Part shown: positions 17,674 to 30,991 of the stretch, piece after piece
How the letters are laid out: each line of letters starts with the position of its first letter
Position numbering within the stretch: position 1 is the first letter of the stretch
Source: Diphasiastrum complanatum
Lineage: Eukaryota; Streptophyta; Lycopodiopsida; Lycopodiales; Lycopodiaceae
NCBI GenBank assembly: GCA_029204225.1
Contig: CM055110.1
Coordinates: 21,744,988 to 21,808,987, forward strand
Direction of reading: 5' to 3'
Length of the DNA: 64,000 bases
Translations under genes and position numbers: made by a program
Notes under the pieces: generated by a model
The model's input: only the letters and a program-made list of their open reading frames with translations
Told to the model about the DNA's origin: nothing
Database searches by the model: none

Positions 17674-19690
17674 CGACTGGCCGGTCAGCTATGTGGATCT
17701 CACAGAAATGGCCATGGTTTGGGGTTCATCAAGACAACTGTTGTGCAAGGTGCTGCCCACAGTGTAAGCACAGGTGCATCCACGGTCGGGGTGGTTGGCA
17801 GAACGGGGGGGACTTGATGAGTCAAGGTGCTACCCTTGAGGTGTAAGCACGGTCAGTGCCTACGGTTTGGGCCTAGCGCTGTCTGCACGTAGAACAGATG
17901 AGGTAGTGTGCTGCCATTAGGTTGGTGTAAGCACGGCCTGTGCCTTGTGGGGTGCGGGCCGACATATTTGAACTGTACAGGAAAACCATTTCTACATAAA
18001 TGCTGCTCAAATTTGGGTGTAAAGCACGGGTGGTTAGCTGCCGGTGCGCGATAGTTGCCGATCGTTTAGCTATAAGGGCTATCGACCAGAGTTGGTGGGG
18101 CGTGACTGAGGCAATGTGCTGCTTAATGGTGAAAGCACGAATAGTTGAATGGATGTTCTCTGTGGGCTGATTCTGTGATCGATTTGTATGGGCGCGACCA
18201 GGAAAAGGTCCTTTGGCAGGGCTATCTCAATGGGGGACCTTGTCTTTGTTACCTGTTAGTAAACCTGCCTAAGTGTCTTTCTTGTACGTATTCGTGGTGA
18301 GTCTTAGTACTCGTCTTTGCCTAGTTTGCATGATTGCTTGTGATACAAGGAGCTGATGGCTCGAGAAGGAACCTTTCTTTTGAAGGCTGATACCATCAAA
18401 CAAAGAGGACTACATAATCTGTGGGGCGGATTCGCAGTTCAAGTACTCGCACATGAACGGCAACGAAATGACTCGATGTTTGCAAAGGATGGTTGGCTAG
18501 CCTGTTTCTTGGGTTAGTTTCATTTGCGACAACGCCCACCAGATGCAAGCAGGAAGTCAAAAGTTGGAAAGGGCAATTTCAGGGGAGATCTTCTATGGAG
18601 CACTTGGTCTTCATTTGTGATGGCTATCTTCGGAACTGAAACTCACTGAGCATGGGGAATATCCAGTATCAGTTGGGTTTTTCCTCAAAGGGGAAAGACT
18701 AGGATCCTCTTCAGAGATTGGCAACAAGTTAGATCAAGCCATAATCCTAGTAGATGGAAAGCAAAGTGTTGGAAAGGCTCTTGTCTGAGAAATCTACTAT
18801 GTCCGGTCAGCTGATTTTATAAGTGGAGGGAAACTATCACACACACCTCTCTCTTGGTGCAAATTTTGAATGAAAGTTGATCAAAATGGGGGCAAATTCA
18901 AGGTGAACTAGCCATACTCACACGAGGAGACTGGCGAACTTTGGACCTAATAAGTTGACAAGTTTTTGTTGTGGAAAAGAAAGTTTGTTATAGGCTTTCT
19001 CTGGACTAGCAATGATGAGGAGACATAATGAGTACGCTAACTTGTGTTACATGTAAAGTAGCTGATCAACGAAGGAACTGTGAAAGTTGAGTCTTACATG
19101 AGAGACTTGGTACTTTGAACGGTCGCTAAGGGACAATTCGTATTGAAATTGGACAAGTGCAAACTCGGGTTGCGTGTGTCTGATTCAAAGAGAGCTACTT
19201 GAAGCCAAGCTAGATGTACACTTCTTGTTTTGACTATGAGGCAACTGACCAGTGTTGGAATTGTGAATGTCAAGTTTTGCGCGACGGACATGGTGCCTCA
19301 AACAAATGCGAAGAGATAGTTTGTATGCGGATCAAACTGGTGTGACCCCTTGGCTCTCCACGAGGTCAATGGTTACATTTGGGCTGAATCAAAGACAACC
19401 ACTTCAAACTAAGTGAGAGGTGCATTGCAGAGTACTCAATCTTTGCCTACCTTATAGAGCCAAAAAAGAAAAGTATCAAGATCAGGCTGAGACAAGGAGA
19501 GAAGTCAACAAGGTGCAAGAACAACAAGGCACAGAGTGGACCATAAAGTGGGCAATCAACGATAAATCCTTTGGCTCAGGGAGCCCTGAAACCTGTGCGG
19601 AACTGATCAAATCTAGAGCTCAGGGAGCTCAACACAAAGTGCATCAAGGACAAATCAGGAGCTCAAAGGAGTTCGAAAGTCAAGAAGTCA
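17674..19690 (+). mobile_element. internal region of family L element, non-coding
   Basis: About 2 kb after the PBS without recognisable gag or pol. The part at about 18926-19270 recurs in inverted orientation at about 57050-57415. No matching 3' LTR was found in plus orientation, so the element is truncated or non-autonomous. Confidence 0.5.
17750..18138 (+). repeat. five stem-loop motifs in retrotransposon leader
   Basis: The pattern GTGCTgcc...ggtgtaAGCAC occurs five times, at 17750-17772, 17827-17850, 17908-17934, 18001-18027 and 18116-18138 (the fourth lacks the leading G). The ends are complementary in each copy (GTGCT/AGCAC), with spacing of 77-115 bp. They follow the PBS and lack a continuous ORF. 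Confidence 0.7.
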
Positions 19691-19699
19691 GAAGTGACA

Positions 19700-20760
19700 G
19701 GGCGAACATTCCACAAGAAAAGCCTTTATCACCAATTAATAAGGTTCTTGGGTTTTAAGAAAGCGATATAAAATGTACGCTTTTCCCAGACAAAGTGATA
19801 TTTTCAAGTTATGTAATTTTTTCATTAAGAAAGAGCTGAGCCTCTGACTTGTGGTGTGCCAGCTACCATGTGAATAAAAAGTGGCCAATAAATTGAGTAC
19901 TGTGTCAAGTAGCTTTAATGTATAGTTATTTTAATTGGGAGACACCTTTACTTTAATCTGACATCTGATGAGGACATCAAATTTTATAAAGGTGGGGTGG
20001 ATGTTGTAAAGCTACCTTTACAAGCTTTACTTCCAGCGCCACTAGCAGCAGCAGTGCCACTACTGCTCCCGGCGCCACTGTGACCAGAATCTAACCGGCG
20101 CCAAGTTCCTATGGTTGAAAATTTTTTATCGGTTCTAGCGAAGTCCAGAGAGCTCGGATCGATGTGCAATCACCTCACACGATCTAGGCATGATCAAAGG
20201 AAGCATGAGGATCAATAAATTCTAGAGAGAGAAAATGACTTTCTAGAGAAAATTTTAGAGAGATAAAACGTGTTTTACTAGCCTGGGTAGAGTACTTGTT
20301 GGTATGAGGGGAGGTGGCGAATCCCACCAATACTATAGGGGAGTGCGGGTTGCGACTCAGGGCGAGCTCCAACCAAATCTCAGGCTCCCTTGCTGGAATG
20401 TTGTCCTTGCGCCCGCCTTGGCATGCCAGCGCCCCGGAGACTAGGGTCGGTCACACACTTAATCTGTAACCTTTTCAGATTTATTAATAAAGTGGGATTT
20501 TTCTCAAATTGACTCTGATTACCTTCTGGGTTTCAGTGTTCAGTAAAAGCGCCAGTTGTAAAGCCACTTCAAACTTTTTGATCTGCCACATAGTTGAGGG
20601 GTATCCCGGGACGCCAGCGGTATGTCGTCAGGACAATTCGATCCATGGCGCTAGCGGTATGTTGTCGGGACCATTCGGTCCAAAAATTGGTTGTCTTCAT
20701 ATCTATCGCGACTTGTGGTTCTGAGTGTTCCTTGCATGAATATGTGCCCAGGATGCTTTT
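19700..20760 (-). mobile_element. LTR-element 5' end, right arm of inverted repeat
   Basis: Inverted counterpart of 16675-17391. The match covers about 19700-20160 and about 20510-20760, interrupted by about 300-350 bp not present in the left arm. On the minus strand it has ttggcgccg and gtggcgccggga after GTCACA. A third partial copy of the Gly/Ala-type gcc-rich stretch lies in direct orientation at about 20985-21060. Confidence 0.55.
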
Positions 20761-21410
20761 GGCTCTATATATTGGGTCCAAACCCACCCTACTCCTCATC
20801 ATGGTTTTTGATTCATTGCTTGGCTTTCACTCTATATTCATGCTTCTTATTCTTTCGCTTGGGGGTGAGGCTTCTAGAGTTTGATTGGATGATTCTACTT
20901 GGTTGGGTGGTTTCTCCATAGTGTCTTATCTATTGTGTTTGTGGTTTGTAAGCAAGATCTAAGGAGCTTCCCTTATACTGGGAGCAGCAGCGGCGCTACT
21001 GGCTCCAGGGGCAATGCTGGTGCCAGTGGTGCTAGAAGTAAAGCTTGTAAAGGTAGCTTTACAATAGGTATTGACCTTTAGCCGTGAGGCAAATATCTCA
21101 AGGTCACCAAAAAGAAAGAGAAAATTTTGACATTTTCGTATTAAGAGTCAAAGACTTGAATGATGATTTCTACGTGTATAAGTCCAACCCAGTGATCGCA
21201 TTGTTATTTGACAAATAGATAGCAATAAAGAGACTTTAAGGATATGTATGCAAGTAAATAAGTTTAGAAGCCTAAAATTCAAGTTAGTGATTGGAGGGTC
21301 CTTTTCCACCAAATATTTGAATTTGAAAGTAAATGGAGGTAGGAAATTAGGTCTACCTCTCAACTATAAAAGGATCCAATTTTGCTAATTTAAAGCAATT
21401 CTTCCAATTG

Positions 21411-23110
<1,700 letters not shown>

Positions 23111-23116
23111 TACATT

Positions 23117-24164
23117 GTCATGGGTTTTGACAATTGGCGAGTAATTTTTTGCGAGTTTCACTCTATCCATGATTCACTGATTATGTAGCACATGTCATGC
23201 CGCCATATAAAATTAACTATATTTTGTCTCTAACTACAAGAAAATACTGACTAAATAGAAAAATTTCAATGGATTACTAATTTAAACAAACACGTTGCTT
23301 GTGAGGATCTCAATGTGAAACAACTCTGGAAGTGATATTGGTTGTCTCCACCCTATACTACTAATAATCCTCTCAACGTCTCTTCATAGGTGTCATGACA
23401 GTCTCTAGCACATCTGGTCATGTATTAAAATTAACTTTTCATTTTCCACCACAAAAGGTTATGACACCATAACATGAGCCACTGTATCAGGTGAATCATT
23501 CACAACCATTCAACTTTCTCATGTAAAACAAATTGTATAGTCTATGTGATAACGCGAATACCAAACTGTGTAGTCTATATGGCAATTCATGTGTCAAATC
23601 ATCACTGTCATGAACAATATCCACTTTTAAGATATTAAATTATATTTTTGTAGATACATTACATGTTTGATAGGTTGAAAAGTTCAAATTATACAATAGA
23701 AAAAATATTTTGACACATTGGAGAATCAAATTTTGAGCAAAAACATTATTTTAGAATATTTTTGGAGCCTCCAAACATATAGCGCGTCGACGTGCTAAGT
23801 GAAAGCCTTCAAAGATAGCACGCTAGCATGCTAAGTAGAATAGAATTTTTTTTTGCAACCTCCAAAGATAGCATGTCGGCGTGCTAGGCGATTTAGCTGC
23901 AACTTTTTTTTTCTTGGCTGAATTGCTTAGCACACCGGCATGCCATCTTTGGAGGCTAAAAAGCATAAAAATTTCTTAGTTCGGGATTTCATTATGAGAT
24001 TTTTACTTATGTACCAAACCACAATTCTTAATAATAAACATTCAAGTAGTGGCATACAAAAAGTAGCACACCCTATGCTATCTTTTTGTTGAATCATGGC
24101 AAGACAGAAACTTGCAAAGTTGCAAAAAATTTACTCACAAAATGCCAAGGCCCCATTGTCACTG
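23117..24164. mobile_element. TIR/foldback element M2
   Basis: About 1.05 kb. The left end reads gggttttgacaattggcgag. The right end, reversed, reads gacaatggggccttggcat. The right 160 bp match the right end of M1 and, inverted, the left end of M1. The interior again has units such as cctccaaagatagcatgtcggcgtgctagg. No ORF. Confidence 0.6.
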
Positions 24165-24455
24165 AAATAATAAGACCTAAGCTTGAATCCCAACTACAAG
24201 TAGTATAAAGAGACATACAGAGCTATATTCCAAACCAATATGAATATTATGTGGTTCTTCAACGTCGCCTTGCTACCTAGTCGGTTCTCAATCCTTATAA
24301 ACAAGTTAGTTCTATTGGCCTCCTTGTGTGTTGTGCCATAAAACCACCTTAATGTTACATCATAAATTTATTCTATAACATCATGTTGCCAGGCTGTATA
24401 TGTTGTGTAACCTACTAGTTGAGTAACTCTGTATACAAAAGTAAATAAATTTTGG

Positions 24456-24457
<2 letters not shown>

Positions 24458-24499
<42 letters not shown>
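24458..24499. repeat. (GA)n microsatellite
   Basis: About 42 bp of GA after a short G run. Confidence 0.98.
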
Positions 24500-24504
<5 letters not shown>

Positions 24505-24716
24505 ATTACAAACCTTGATGGATACCATGACACCACTATCTAGTGAATTTTCACTCCTCATAAATGTGGTAAGTACTTTAAATCAATAGGATTGGTCTCA
24601 TCCTGAGTTATGCCCCCAAAAAACATCTTAAAGATACATAATGTATGTTAGTTGTATAGAAAATTGTCTGAAAGACACTTATTGTAAAATAGAGTGTGCA
24701 AGCTTGTAAATAATGT

Positions 24717-24720
<4 letters not shown>

Positions 24721-24784
<64 letters not shown>
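24721..24784. repeat. (AT)n microsatellite
   Basis: About 64 bp of pure AT. The boundary to the degenerate tandem region follows immediately. Confidence 0.97.
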
Positions 24785-24786
<2 letters not shown>

Positions 24787-25304
24787 TAGTGGGTTAGCCC
24801 GTCGTTGACGGACTGCCGACAATTTGGGTGATAGCTTGTGGTCGAGACGTGTGGATTGCGCCTCTTTATTTTTTCGAGGGAAGGGGAGGGGGTGGAAAAA
24901 ACATAAAGAGCCCCTTTAAGAAAACAACTCTCCCCCACAAATGAAAGATCAATGTAGCTGGAGGTCACCTCATTGTGGCCTGTCATGTAGGCCTGCCACA
25001 TGTTGCCACATGGCAAACCATGAGGCTTGATGTTTGGGCAAGCCATGTAGGCCTACCATGGGCTTGTATGGCAAGCCAACTGAGCTCTGCCACATAGGCT
25101 TGAGTGGACCTAGAGAGAGAGATATAGGTGGGCTCAAAAGTTGCCACGTGGACATCCGGAATCTTGTCATTGAGCTTTTCATAGGGTTGTGTGGCCTGAT
25201 AGGCATGGCTTGATGTCTACCACGCAAGCATGTCGTAGGCTACGACATAGGCTTGCCATAGGCTTGTGTGACAAGCCAACCAAGCTCTGTCATGTAGGCT
25301 TGAG

Positions 25305-25306
<2 letters not shown>

Positions 25307-25361
<55 letters not shown>
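25307..25361. repeat. (GA)n microsatellite
   Basis: About 55 bp of GA, at the same place in its tandem unit as the tract at 25599. Confidence 0.98.
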
Positions 25362-25367
<6 letters not shown>

Positions 25368-25596
25368 CTTGCAAGTTGCCACGTGGCAAGCCACGTAGGC
25401 ATGTCATGAGACAAATCTCGCAGGCTTGGGACTTGCTATGTGGCAAGCCACGTAGGCCTATCATAGGCTTGGTAGGCATGACATAGGCAACATGTCTACC
25501 ATGCAGACATGTTGCAGTCTGCCACATAGGCTTGACATAGGCTTGTGTGGCAAGCCGACTAAGCTATGCCACGTAAGTCTGCCATGCTGGCTTGAG

Positions 25597-25598
<2 letters not shown>

Positions 25599-25666
<68 letters not shown>
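25599..25666. repeat. (GA)n microsatellite
   Basis: About 68 bp of GA ending the third tandem unit. Confidence 0.98.
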
Positions 25667-25669
<3 letters not shown>

Positions 25670-25944
25670 TCATCCTAGTTACACAAAACCCGATTCTTGC
25701 ATTTTGATTGGCCCAAATCATTTTAGGGTTTTGACCAACACAAGTCAACTACTTTTTTTCTAATTGACACGTGTGTTTTTTTTAATTCTCTAAATAAAAT
25801 GCAGCTTGAATCAAACACTTATATATATCTCAAAGTTTCAAAACTTGGAAAGTTTGAAATGAGTGAACGTGTTCTTCAAAATGAAAGGCATGAAATTCTA
25901 GGGTTCTGTTGAGATTAGGGTTTAGGGAATGAGAAATAGCAATA

Positions 25945-25946
<2 letters not shown>

Positions 25947-26020
<74 letters not shown>
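25947..26020. repeat. (AG)n microsatellite
   Basis: About 74 bp of AG, followed by a short TG run. Confidence 0.98.
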
Positions 26021-26023
<3 letters not shown>

Positions 26024-26029
26024 GTGTGT

Positions 26030-26930
26030 GTGTGAGAAAGGGGCCCACCAAGCCTACGTTTTGAAGCCTTCCTAGCCCTTCATAGCCGATTTTTTCGTCA
26101 TAGAAATGCATTTTTATTTCAGCCTTTCTCATGGAAAGTCTGATAATTTAGAAAATCCTTAGAGCGCCCTTCAAATTTAGTGAAATCCTTGATAATGAAA
26201 GTCCCTTTTGTTTAACACCTTTCACCATGAAAGTATGTATCTGCCCTTCAAAACACATTGTGTGTGAGTAAAGGGTAATTTAAATTTGGAGTGGGCCCCT
26301 TAGATGCATGCATGGGGAGGAGGGCCATGCATCCTTTTTCCCCATACATGCATTCTCCTCCCAAGGTTTTTTAGTCAAAAAGTGTGCATGGGTGAGGGGA
26401 GATGATGCATGGGTCCCCTCACCCATGCATACAAAAGTGGATGTAAGTTTAAATATATATATATAGATATGAGTTGAAATAGATACTTATCCTAGAGGTG
26501 GTATTTGACAACGTCAAAACTTATTGATATAAATCCGAATCAAGAGTCTAGTTTACAAGCTACAAAAAATGCGTAAGAAGTTTTCTACTATTTATTTATG
26601 TTTTATTTATTGATTTAAAATATGGCAAATAAGCTTTTACAAAAAGCTTGCCATTGCATGCAACCAAAACCCAAAAAAAAAAAAATACCCTAGTGCATTT
26701 ATTCATAGAGAAAACTAGTAGGTACATTGATGAAAAAGATATATACATCCCGAAGGGGAAGTTTAAGCAAAAGTAAGCTAAAACAAGAGCCAAGCTTGCA
26801 ATAAAGCTAAGATTAATCCAGATCCTGACATTAAAATTTAAAGTGCATAAACTATGATGATGTCAGTGGGTGTCTGCCAACTGACTGCAGCAGATCAGAA
26901 AAGTGAAGAGGTGGTGAGTCGGCTAATGAA
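26030..26930. other. intergenic, no gene recognised
   Basis: AT-rich. The words tgcatggg and catgcat cluster at about 26305-26425 in near-palindromic arrangement; nothing coding. Confidence 0.45.
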
Positions 26931-27064
26931 GAGAAGATGAGATGTAGCAGACCCAGCCACCCTCGCCCGTTGCGGGATTGATAGGGCAAGAGCACGTTGC
27001 AGGGCAATGGAAATACGTTGTTTGAAAGAAGCCATGAGAATGGAACCAGGAATACCTTGACGCT

Positions 27065-27662
27065 CTACCACCTAATGAGAACACATGGAAGAAAATCCTC
27101 AAAGCGTTGATGCAAGGTGCCATAAGTCTTAATTGCTAGGGGAAAGAAAGCATCATTAGGGTGCCTGTCGGAGTAGTTTTTTTTTCTTTTCTTGTGCTGC
27201 CACGCCTGCCGCTTCTCCTGGTGTGAAGGCAGAGCGAGGCAGTAGATCACCACGCGTGGGATCAACAACAACAACATCTACCAAAGTACGAAGCCCATCC
27301 CCAGAGAGGACAATGTCAATACGCCTGTAGGAAGAGTGGGACACGGTAGAAGGAAGGACATGAGACTACTCTCCGAGAACATGGAATCCTCCATCTCTGG
27401 CTATAGCGGCCGCTGCATCTCTAACAACATCATGGGTAGTTGTGCGCTCACTCCCAGAAGGACAGCGGAGGAGGTGGATAACAAGAGCATGAATAGGGTG
27501 ACCACAAACACACTTGGAGAGACCCAAGACCGAAGGATGTGGTAGCCCCAAGCGAAGATGAAGAGCAGTGGTGAAGATGGCCGAAGACAACCGAAAGGAA
27601 GGAATAACATGCCGAGCTAACAACAAAGATCCACACAAGATGCAACGCCGAAGGAGCCTCAA
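27065..27662 (-). pseudogene. CCHC finger and restriction-like endonuclease domain
   Basis: Frame 27662-27366 holds LHLRLGLPHPSVLGL followed by a C-x1-C-x9-H-x3-C finger at about 27462-27512, then THDVVRD. Frame 27344-27156 holds RRIDI, then 12 residues, then DVVVVD, matching the (P)D-x12-D core of RLE-type LINE endonucleases, although the usual Pro is Ile. The frame then shifts and continues to FFPLAIKTYGTLHQRFEDFL at about 27080-27160. Inactive as it stands. Confidence 0.75.
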
Positions 27663-27810
27663 AGAGCATGCTGGAAAAGGTTTGCTTGTGCACGCGCTTC
27701 AAGAAGGTCTCTTGCAGGTGATCTGAGTTGAAAGTGAGAAGTTGTTCAAAAGGAGGAAGCCAAGCGTGGGCAAAGAGGGGGAGTAGCTCTCGCGCAACGA
27801 TGAGGAGGTG

Positions 27811-28484
27811 CTATAAAGGCATAGAACCGCTATCCACATTAGCAATACAATCCGCCAAGAGAGGGCGAAAGCCAGAAAGGAACCGAGAAGACAAAGTAGG
27901 GGCGACATCCTCCTGGAGAGCCTCACCAAGAAAAGCAGAGCTGAAAGAAACAAACCCAAAGGGAATATCCAAAATGCAAATGCCATTCGAAGGAGCAAGG
28001 AAACCTTGAGGAGGAACAAAGTCCGGGGGAAGACTTGCTGGAGACCACACTGAACACTTGCGAGGTTGAATAAACAAACCAAGAGAAGCCAATTGCTTAG
28101 AGAAATGATGAAACGCGAAGAGCACCGTAGGAGCAGGACCAACAATATGAGTGTCATCAGCAACCGAAGGAAATAAGCAGGGAAAGGCCTCTGCAGAAGC
28201 TCGAAGTGCACGAAAATGAGCCAGAGCGAAAAGAGGACCACCCAAAGGATCACCTTGACGAGTACCTGCTGTACACTGGATAGTAAAAAGATCCCCAGAG
28301 CGCACATGGTGACAGAAAAGAGTGGAGTCTCAGTGGCATAGAACAACCGCACAAATGGGATAAGCTGAGCCAACTCACCACCAGCCGCGCGCAGCTCCTG
28401 AAAGATCGCAGCTCTAGAAACAAAATTAAAAGCATTGGAAACATCCACTTGGAGAACAACCAACAGCGATGAGACAGACGCCAC
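27811..28484 (-). pseudogene. reverse transcriptase domain of the LINE remnant
   Basis: Frame 28484 onward begins with LLVVLQVDVSNAFNFVSRAAIFQELRAAG as a readable piece (motif A region). A frameshift leads to 28305-27811, which holds TRQGDPLGGPLF (motif B) and ADDTHIVGP (motif C, catalytic Asp pair at about 28153-28161), then a thumb-like stretch. Frameshift and stops show it is dead. Confidence 0.8.
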
Positions 28485-29089
28485 CCGAGGCTTTAGTCAT
28501 GGCGATCAAATGAGACGCAGACAAAAGACGTGCAACAGAAGGAATGTAACTAGAGGCGATAAAAGAGCAGACCTGAAAGAGTTAAACAAAGCCACTAGCA
28601 AAGTCCTCGGGTGGAAAGCAATCACAAAGGTGTTCGCAGACCAAACCGTAGGGACAACCAACAACAAGACGAGGACTACGATGGAAGGCACGAGAGAAAG
28701 AATCACGATCAAGCACCAAGTCAACATCAGGCACAAAGTCCTCCATAAACAAGGGAAGAACGCCTTCAAAAGCAAGATGAAGAGCTTGGAGAGCATCAAT
28801 AGTATCAGCAGAAGAGAGAGCGGGGGTGAGAGGAGCTAAAGCTCGAGCTGCACGAGAATACTCACCAACTTGCCCAAGATGTAGAGTGCGACTAAGGTGA
28901 CGGTGGAGAGGTGGGACGCCTTGAGGTTGAGAGTCCTGTGAGTTGCGAGCAGCAAGTGCCTGACAACGAGCAAAGTGTTCATCATGAAGAGTTTCCCAGT
29001 CTCCCGATAGAAAGCGACGAAGGTGAGCACGAGTTTCTCTATGACCAACATCCCCACCCCTCGGAGGGAGGATGGGAATGCTGGTTATC

Positions 29090-30520
29090 TTGAATGAGTT
29101 GTGAACTTGTAATCGAACTACTTGTCTTGAACTAAGTTAAAGTGGTAACATGAAAGTATTATATTGCAAGCAACAAATACCCAAACAAATTTTATTCAAG
29201 AACACACCCTCCCCTCCATTTCAAGATCTAGAGGGAGATTCAAGGAGTGGAGGATCAAAGCTTGTACGCATAAATCATGAGGTTTTGCCTTCTCATTGCA
29301 ACTTGGCATTGAAAATGAATTTCAACAAACTTATTTTTTTGCAAAGAAGAAACTTGGCTCTGAGAGAACTATTTTTCTTTGGTAAAATAGTTCTATAGCA
29401 CATGATAGCTTCTTTCCGTATGTGTCGTGTGTGGAACATCAGACAATCCACCACGTTTCCACATGGCACTCTTTCTTAGACCTTTTCTTGTAAAATTTTC
29501 TTTAATTACTCATTTATTATTGGGACCAAAAAGTCCTTGGAATGGGTATTGTTAATTGTACATCTATAGGTCTCAATCATTATACTTGCTTTGAGTATAA
29601 TACATAGAATAGGAAGACACGCTAACAATAGAGCTAGGCAAAAACACAAAGTGAAAACTTGAAAGGTCATGCCACCACTTTAACAACCTTTGTGGTGTGA
29701 CCATTAACTTAATGGTCTAAAAAAAATTTATTTACACATTAATGGAAAATCACAACCTACTCCACTATGAAAGCTTCAAACTTGAAACAAAATATTCAAA
29801 TGAGGTATATGAAAACATGGTGGCCACAGAATGGGAATGGAAAAATATGTGATAGAAGGGGAATAGCAATGAGAATGACATGCCATCATAGTAAGATATA
29901 TGGTCAACCCTAGCTAAATGTTACATCCATAATCATTAACCATTTGTACTAGTCATTTCCTTTTTACTCCCAAGAATTTTACAATGAAAAAGTGTTAATT
30001 TTTAGTTGACATAAAAATCTACTCTCCCTTACGAGTTCAGCCAAGATATTTGTTACTTACACCTATATGGGGGCTCAAGCGCACCATTTTGCTTAGGATC
30101 TTCTACAAGGTGCAATTGAACAAAACAACTCTCCACGATAATCATGTTCAAAAATTGTCCCCTTCCTCCATCAATGAAGCTTAATGATTTCAAACAAAGA
30201 GGCTTGACCATTGAGTTTGCAACCTTTTTTCTGGCGTTCAAGGCTTTAACTCATTTTGCCAGCAGCTTAGAAGTTTCAGCCTTTATTCTATAGGTCCATC
30301 CTCTATTGACAAGGCTTAAGCAAAAGGCTTAACCATTTGGTTTGCAACTTGTTCTCTAGGGTTCAGGGCTTCAAGTTAGCCCATCATCAAACTCAAAAGA
30401 GCTCATTCTTCCACATTCTTCTTTGATTCCCTTCATGATTGTTTACATTTCTATTTGATTCCCTGAATACAAGTTACCTCCGAGTATGTCATATTTTTGC
30501 AATCTCCCTGGTTATCTGTT
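29090..30520. other. intergenic, no gene recognised
   Basis: AT-rich with short unconvincing frames. Near 30180-30380 two diverged copies of a passage with caaa.aggctt(g/a)accatt occur (about 30195 and 30320). Confidence 0.45.
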
Positions 30521-30531
30521 ATAATGTTAAC

Positions 30532-30743
30532 CTTTGAAGCCCGTTCCGACCAAAATGGGTCGGAACGTTCCGTTCTGAACGTTTCGTAAGTTCCGGAATG
30601 TTCCTGGTCGGAACGATATTCATATAATTTAATTATTTTAATTATTTATGAGATTTATCCTTTGTAAAAAAAACGTATTTTTTTATTTTTTTTTAGAGGG
30701 CATCGTTCCGGAACGGAACGCGTTCCGTTCCAGGCAACTAAAG
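30532..30743. mobile_element. hAT-like MITE copy 2
   Basis: 212 bp with ends CTTTGAAGCCCGTTCCG and, at the right, CAACTAAAG. It is flanked by ATGTTAAC at 30524-30531 and 30744-30751. It contains GTTCCGACC-aaaatg-GGTCGGAAC near the left end and multiple GTTCCGGAACGGAACG palindromes near the right. Same family as 5894-6266. Confidence 0.88.
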
Positions 30744-30751
30744 ATGTTAAC

Positions 30752-30991
30752 CTTAGAAGCCCATTCCGACCAAAATGGGTCAGAACGTTCCGTAAGTTCT
30801 GGAACGTTCCTGGTCGGAACGATATTCATATAAATTTAAACGTTCCTGGTCGGAATGATATTCATATAAATTTAATTATTTTAATTATTTATATGAGATT
30901 TATCCTTTGTAAAAAAAACGTATTTTTTTATTTTTTGTAGAGGGCATTATTCCGGAACGGAACGCGTTCCGTTCCGGAACGGGTAACTAAG
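30752..30991. mobile_element. hAT-like MITE copy 3, tandem with copy 2
   Basis: 240 bp starting CTTAGAAGCCCATTCCG and ending CGGAACGGGTAACTAAG. It shares the 30744-30751 ATGTTAAC with copy 2 and is followed by ATGTTAAA at 30992-30999. It has a 50-bp internal duplication (cgttcctggtcggaa.gatattc). Confidence 0.88.

Larger units (their letters stand above)
25000..25666. repeat. degenerate tandem units each ending in a GA tract
   Basis: Three units share gccacataggcttg..., caagccaac.gagctctg and then aggcttgagtgga, at about 25095, 25295 and 25585. Each is followed by GA: a short run in unit 1, and long tracts at 25307-25361 and 25599-25666. Between them the word ca.gtaggc(t/c)tg recurs many times. 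Confidence 0.75.
26940..29085 (-). mobile_element. non-LTR retrotransposon remnant (RT plus restriction-like endonuclease)
   Basis: A decayed element readable from right to left in shifting frames. The order is an N-terminal part (GDWETLHDEHFARC, then LGQVGEYSRAARAL), RT motifs (VARLLSASHLIAMTK, VDVSNAFN, TRQGDPLGGPLFALA, ADDTHIVGP), a CCHC finger, an endonuclease motif and a C-terminal PLAIKTYGTLHQRFEDFL. Domain order with the endonuclease C-terminal to RT is that of R2/R4/Utopia-like elements, not the L1/RTE type usual in plants. Both ends are truncated or unrecognised and several stops interrupt it. Confidence 0.8.

Noticed and set aside
24786-25227. Minus-strand frames of 85-86 codons near 25 kb
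   Set aside because: Open only because of the degenerate tandem repeats; composition is repeat-driven.
27728-28009. Plus-strand frames across the LINE remnant
   Set aside because: Opposite strand of RT coding sequence; no family resemblance.
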